64,000 nt of DNA from assembly GCA_016806145.1 (NCBI GenBank), contig CP063167.1, positions 864,501 through 928,500 of the forward strand, written 5' to 3'. Source of the stretch: Variovorax paradoxus. Lineage in GTDB: Bacteria; Pseudomonadota; Gammaproteobacteria; Burkholderiales; Burkholderiaceae_C. Numbering within the stretch: the stretch's first letter is position 1; each line of letters opens with the position of its first letter. Shown here one piece after another: positions 62,414-64,000 of this stretch. A program made the translations under genes and the position numbers. The notes under the pieces are model-generated. The model made no database searches and was not told the origin of the DNA. It saw nothing but the letters and a program-made list of their open reading frames with translations.

Positions 62414-63127
62414 ATGTCGCTCCCACGCCTGTTCACTTGGAGAAAGGCGTTTATCGCCGTGCTTGGAGCATCGGCCTTCGGCGGGGTGCACACGCAGGCC
62501 GCAGAAGACCTCGCGCGGCGCATGGCCGCTTGCATCACCTGCCACGGCCGCGACGGGCAGGCTACCAACTCGGACTACTTCCCACGGCTGGCGGGCAAGC
62601 CGGCCGGCTACCTCTATAACCAGCTGCGCAGCTTCCGTGACGGGCGGCGCCAGCAGGCGGACATGAGCTACCTGCTAGCTAACCTGTCGGACGCGTACCT
62701 CCACGAGATGGCTCACCACTTCGCATCACTCGACTTCCCCTACCCACCGCCAGCCGCTTCGGACCTGGCGCCGGTCACGCTGGCACGCGGGCGCGAACTG
62801 GTGCGGAGCGGCGACGCGACGCGCGGCATCCCGGCCTGCGTACGATGCCACGGCGAGGCGCTGACGGGCGTGCAGCCCGGCATCCCGTCGCTGGTCGGCT
62901 TGCCGCGGCTGTACATCGCATCGCAGCTGGGGGCCTGGGTTACCGGCGACCGGCGCGCGATGGCGCCGGACTGCATGGCCGACGTCGGCCGCCGGCTAGA
63001 CAGCCACGACATCATCGCCATCGCCGGCTGGTTGGCCGCGCAGCCGGTGCCTACAGGCGCCAAGCGCGCCACCTCGTTGCCCAGTGGCCCACCGGTCGCG
63101 TGCAGCGCGATGGAGGCTCACCAGTGA
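62414..63127 (+). CDS. Di-heme cytochrome c
   Basis: A 237-residue protein from the ATG at 62414; an in-frame ATG at 62285 gives an implausible N-terminus ahead of the signal peptide. The signal RKAFIAVLGASAFGGVHTQA is followed by two CxxCH sites: AACITCHGRDG and PACVRCHGEAL, each with a distal Met-containing region (DMSYLLANLS; RAMAPDCMADVGRR). Periplasmic electron carrier. Overlaps the next cytochrome gene in a GTGA, so the two are coupled. Confidence 0.9.
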   Translation: MSLPRLFTWRKAFIAVLGASAFGGVHTQAAEDLARRMAACITCHGRDGQATNSDYFPRLAGKPAGYLYNQLRSFRDGRRQQADMSYLLANLSDAYLHEMAHHFASLDFPYPPPAASDLAPVTLARGRELVRSGDATRGIPACVRCHGEALTGVQPGIPSLVGLPRLYIASQLGAWVTGDRRAMAPDCMADVGRRLDSHDIIAIAGWLAAQPVPTGAKRATSLPSGPPVACSAMEAHQ

Positions 63128-64000
63128 GCGCACGCCGCGTGCTGCTGCGCACGGTGCTAGGGCTGGGGCTGGCGGTCGCGTTGCTGGTCGGCATGGGGGT
63201 GGCGCTGAATCGACGCGGCGAGGACCAGGTCCCAAAGACCGCGACGCCCTTCGTCGCGGCGCCCGGCCAGGTTGAGCGTGGCCGCTACCTCGCCCTGGCG
63301 GGCAACTGCGCCGGCTGCCATACCGCGCGGGGCGGTGAGCCCTACGCAGGCGGGCGCAGCATCGACACGCCCTTCGGCTCGATCTTCACCAGCAATCTGA
63401 CGCCCGATCCCATCACGGGCATCGGGCTGTGGAACGCCGACCATTTCTGGCGCGCCATGCATAACGGCCGCTCGCGAGACGGGCGACTGCTCTACCCGGC
63501 CTTCCCGTACACCAGCTTCACGCAGATGACGCGCGAGGACGCCGACGCGATCTACGCCTGGCTGCGCACGCTGCCGCCGGTGGCGCGGGCCAACCAAGCG
63601 CACACGCTCGGCTTCCCCTACGACACGCAGGTCGCCCTGGCGGTGTGGCGCGCCCTCTTCTTCACACCCGGCCGCTTCGAGCCGCAGCCACAGCGCTCGG
63701 CCGAGTGGAACCGCGGCGCCTACCTGGTCGGCGGCTTGGGCCATTGCGTCGAATGCCACGGCAGCCGCAATTCGCTGGGCGCCACGGACACCGCCCGCGG
63801 CTTCGTTGGCGGCATGCTGCCGGGCGAGAGTTGGTACGCGCCAGCACTCGATGCGGCCGCCGAAGCCGGTGTCGCCGCATGGCCCGTGGAAGAGGTCGTC
63901 ACGCTGCTCAAGACGGGGCGCACGGCCCGCGCCTCGGTGCTCGGCCCGATGGCAGAGGTGGTGTTTCGCAGCACCCAGCACCTGAGCGATGCCGACCTGA
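63124..64000 (+). CDS. Membrane-anchored cytochrome c, alcohol/aldehyde dehydrogenase cytochrome subunit type (runs off window)
   Basis: GTG start at 63124 inside the upstream stop codon. An N-terminal anchor (LLRTVLGLGLAVALLVGMGV) is followed by the first heme site GNCAGCHTARGG with GIGLWNADHFWRAMHNGRSR (typical AdhB-type loop), and a second heme site GHCVECHGSRN. AdhB-like proteins have three hemes; the third would lie beyond the window edge. With the di-heme protein upstream, a periplasmic dehydrogenase electron chain is likely. Confidence 0.9.
   Translation, partial: MSARRVLLRTVLGLGLAVALLVGMGVALNRRGEDQVPKTATPFVAAPGQVERGRYLALAGNCAGCHTARGGEPYAGGRSIDTPFGSIFTSNLTPDPITGIGLWNADHFWRAMHNGRSRDGRLLYPAFPYTSFTQMTREDADAIYAWLRTLPPVARANQAHTLGFPYDTQVALAVWRALFFTPGRFEPQPQRSAEWNRGAYLVGGLGHCVECHGSRNSLGATDTARGFVGGMLPGESWYAPALDAAAEAGVAAWPVEEVVTLLKTGRTARASVLGPMAEVVFRSTQHLSDADL

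Overview
The window looks like a chromosomal stretch of a high-GC betaproteobacterium, most likely Burkholderiales (Comamonadaceae or Alcaligenaceae). Reasons: three Bug/TctC-type extracytoplasmic receptors without a matching membrane permease, many LysR/GntR/TetR-controlled catabolic operons, a high-potential iron-sulfur protein, and strong third-position G/C. No rRNA, tRNA, CRISPR array or intact insertion sequence was recognised. The content is accessory: transport and degradation of small carboxylates, amides and amines, separated by islands of decayed genes.

Layout. 1-5.3 kb: a truncated Bug receptor divergent from a LysR gene, an IS66 transposase remnant, then a Tat-exported polysaccharide-deacetylase-like protein and an SDR, divergent from a second LysR gene. 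5.4-8.4 kb: five small, unrecognised, minus-strand genes resembling an orphan immunity/accessory island, separated by copies of a short GG-TCCTGGCCG-like motif. 8.4-19.2 kb: a LysR relic, then a tightly packed ten-gene minus-strand operon (lipoprotein esterase, Bug receptor, isocitrate-lyase-family lyase, Bug receptor, two tandem YrdC/Sua5-like proteins, acyl-CoA synthetase, LeuC-like and LeuD-like hydratase, CapA-like phosphoesterase) with a divergent GntR/UTRA regulator. The enzymes suggest a dicarboxylate hydratase-plus-lyase route; I do not recognise the whole set as a described pathway.

20-34 kb: an IS3 relic, then a ten-gene minus-strand operon built around a two-subunit N,N-dimethylformamidase-like enzyme, with a complete dipeptide-type ABC importer, an SDR, a flavin monooxygenase and a class III aminotransferase/aminomutase, headed by a TetR gene. 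34.1-35.5 kb: a pseudogene graveyard (LivH permease, SDR, FAD monooxygenase). 35.7-45.2 kb: a secreted low-complexity protein, a BMP-type (nucleoside-like) ABC importer, and divergently an isochorismatase-like hydrolase, amidase, TetR regulator and gamma-glutamyltransferase; a 22-bp palindrome lies between the divergent units.

45.2-53 kb: a HiPIP gene, relics, an unrecognised broken gene with a clear terminator, then a GntP-type permease, acetoacetate decarboxylase and 3-hydroxybutyrate dehydrogenase, followed by an AhpD-like protein, an acyl-CoA dehydrogenase and a frameshifted NitT/TauT-type ATPase. 53.4-61 kb: two giant paralogous regulators (winged helix plus ATPase plus helical repeats) downstream of an OPT-family transporter. 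61.3 kb to the end: an alpha/beta hydrolase and two membrane/periplasmic cytochromes c, the last running off the edge.
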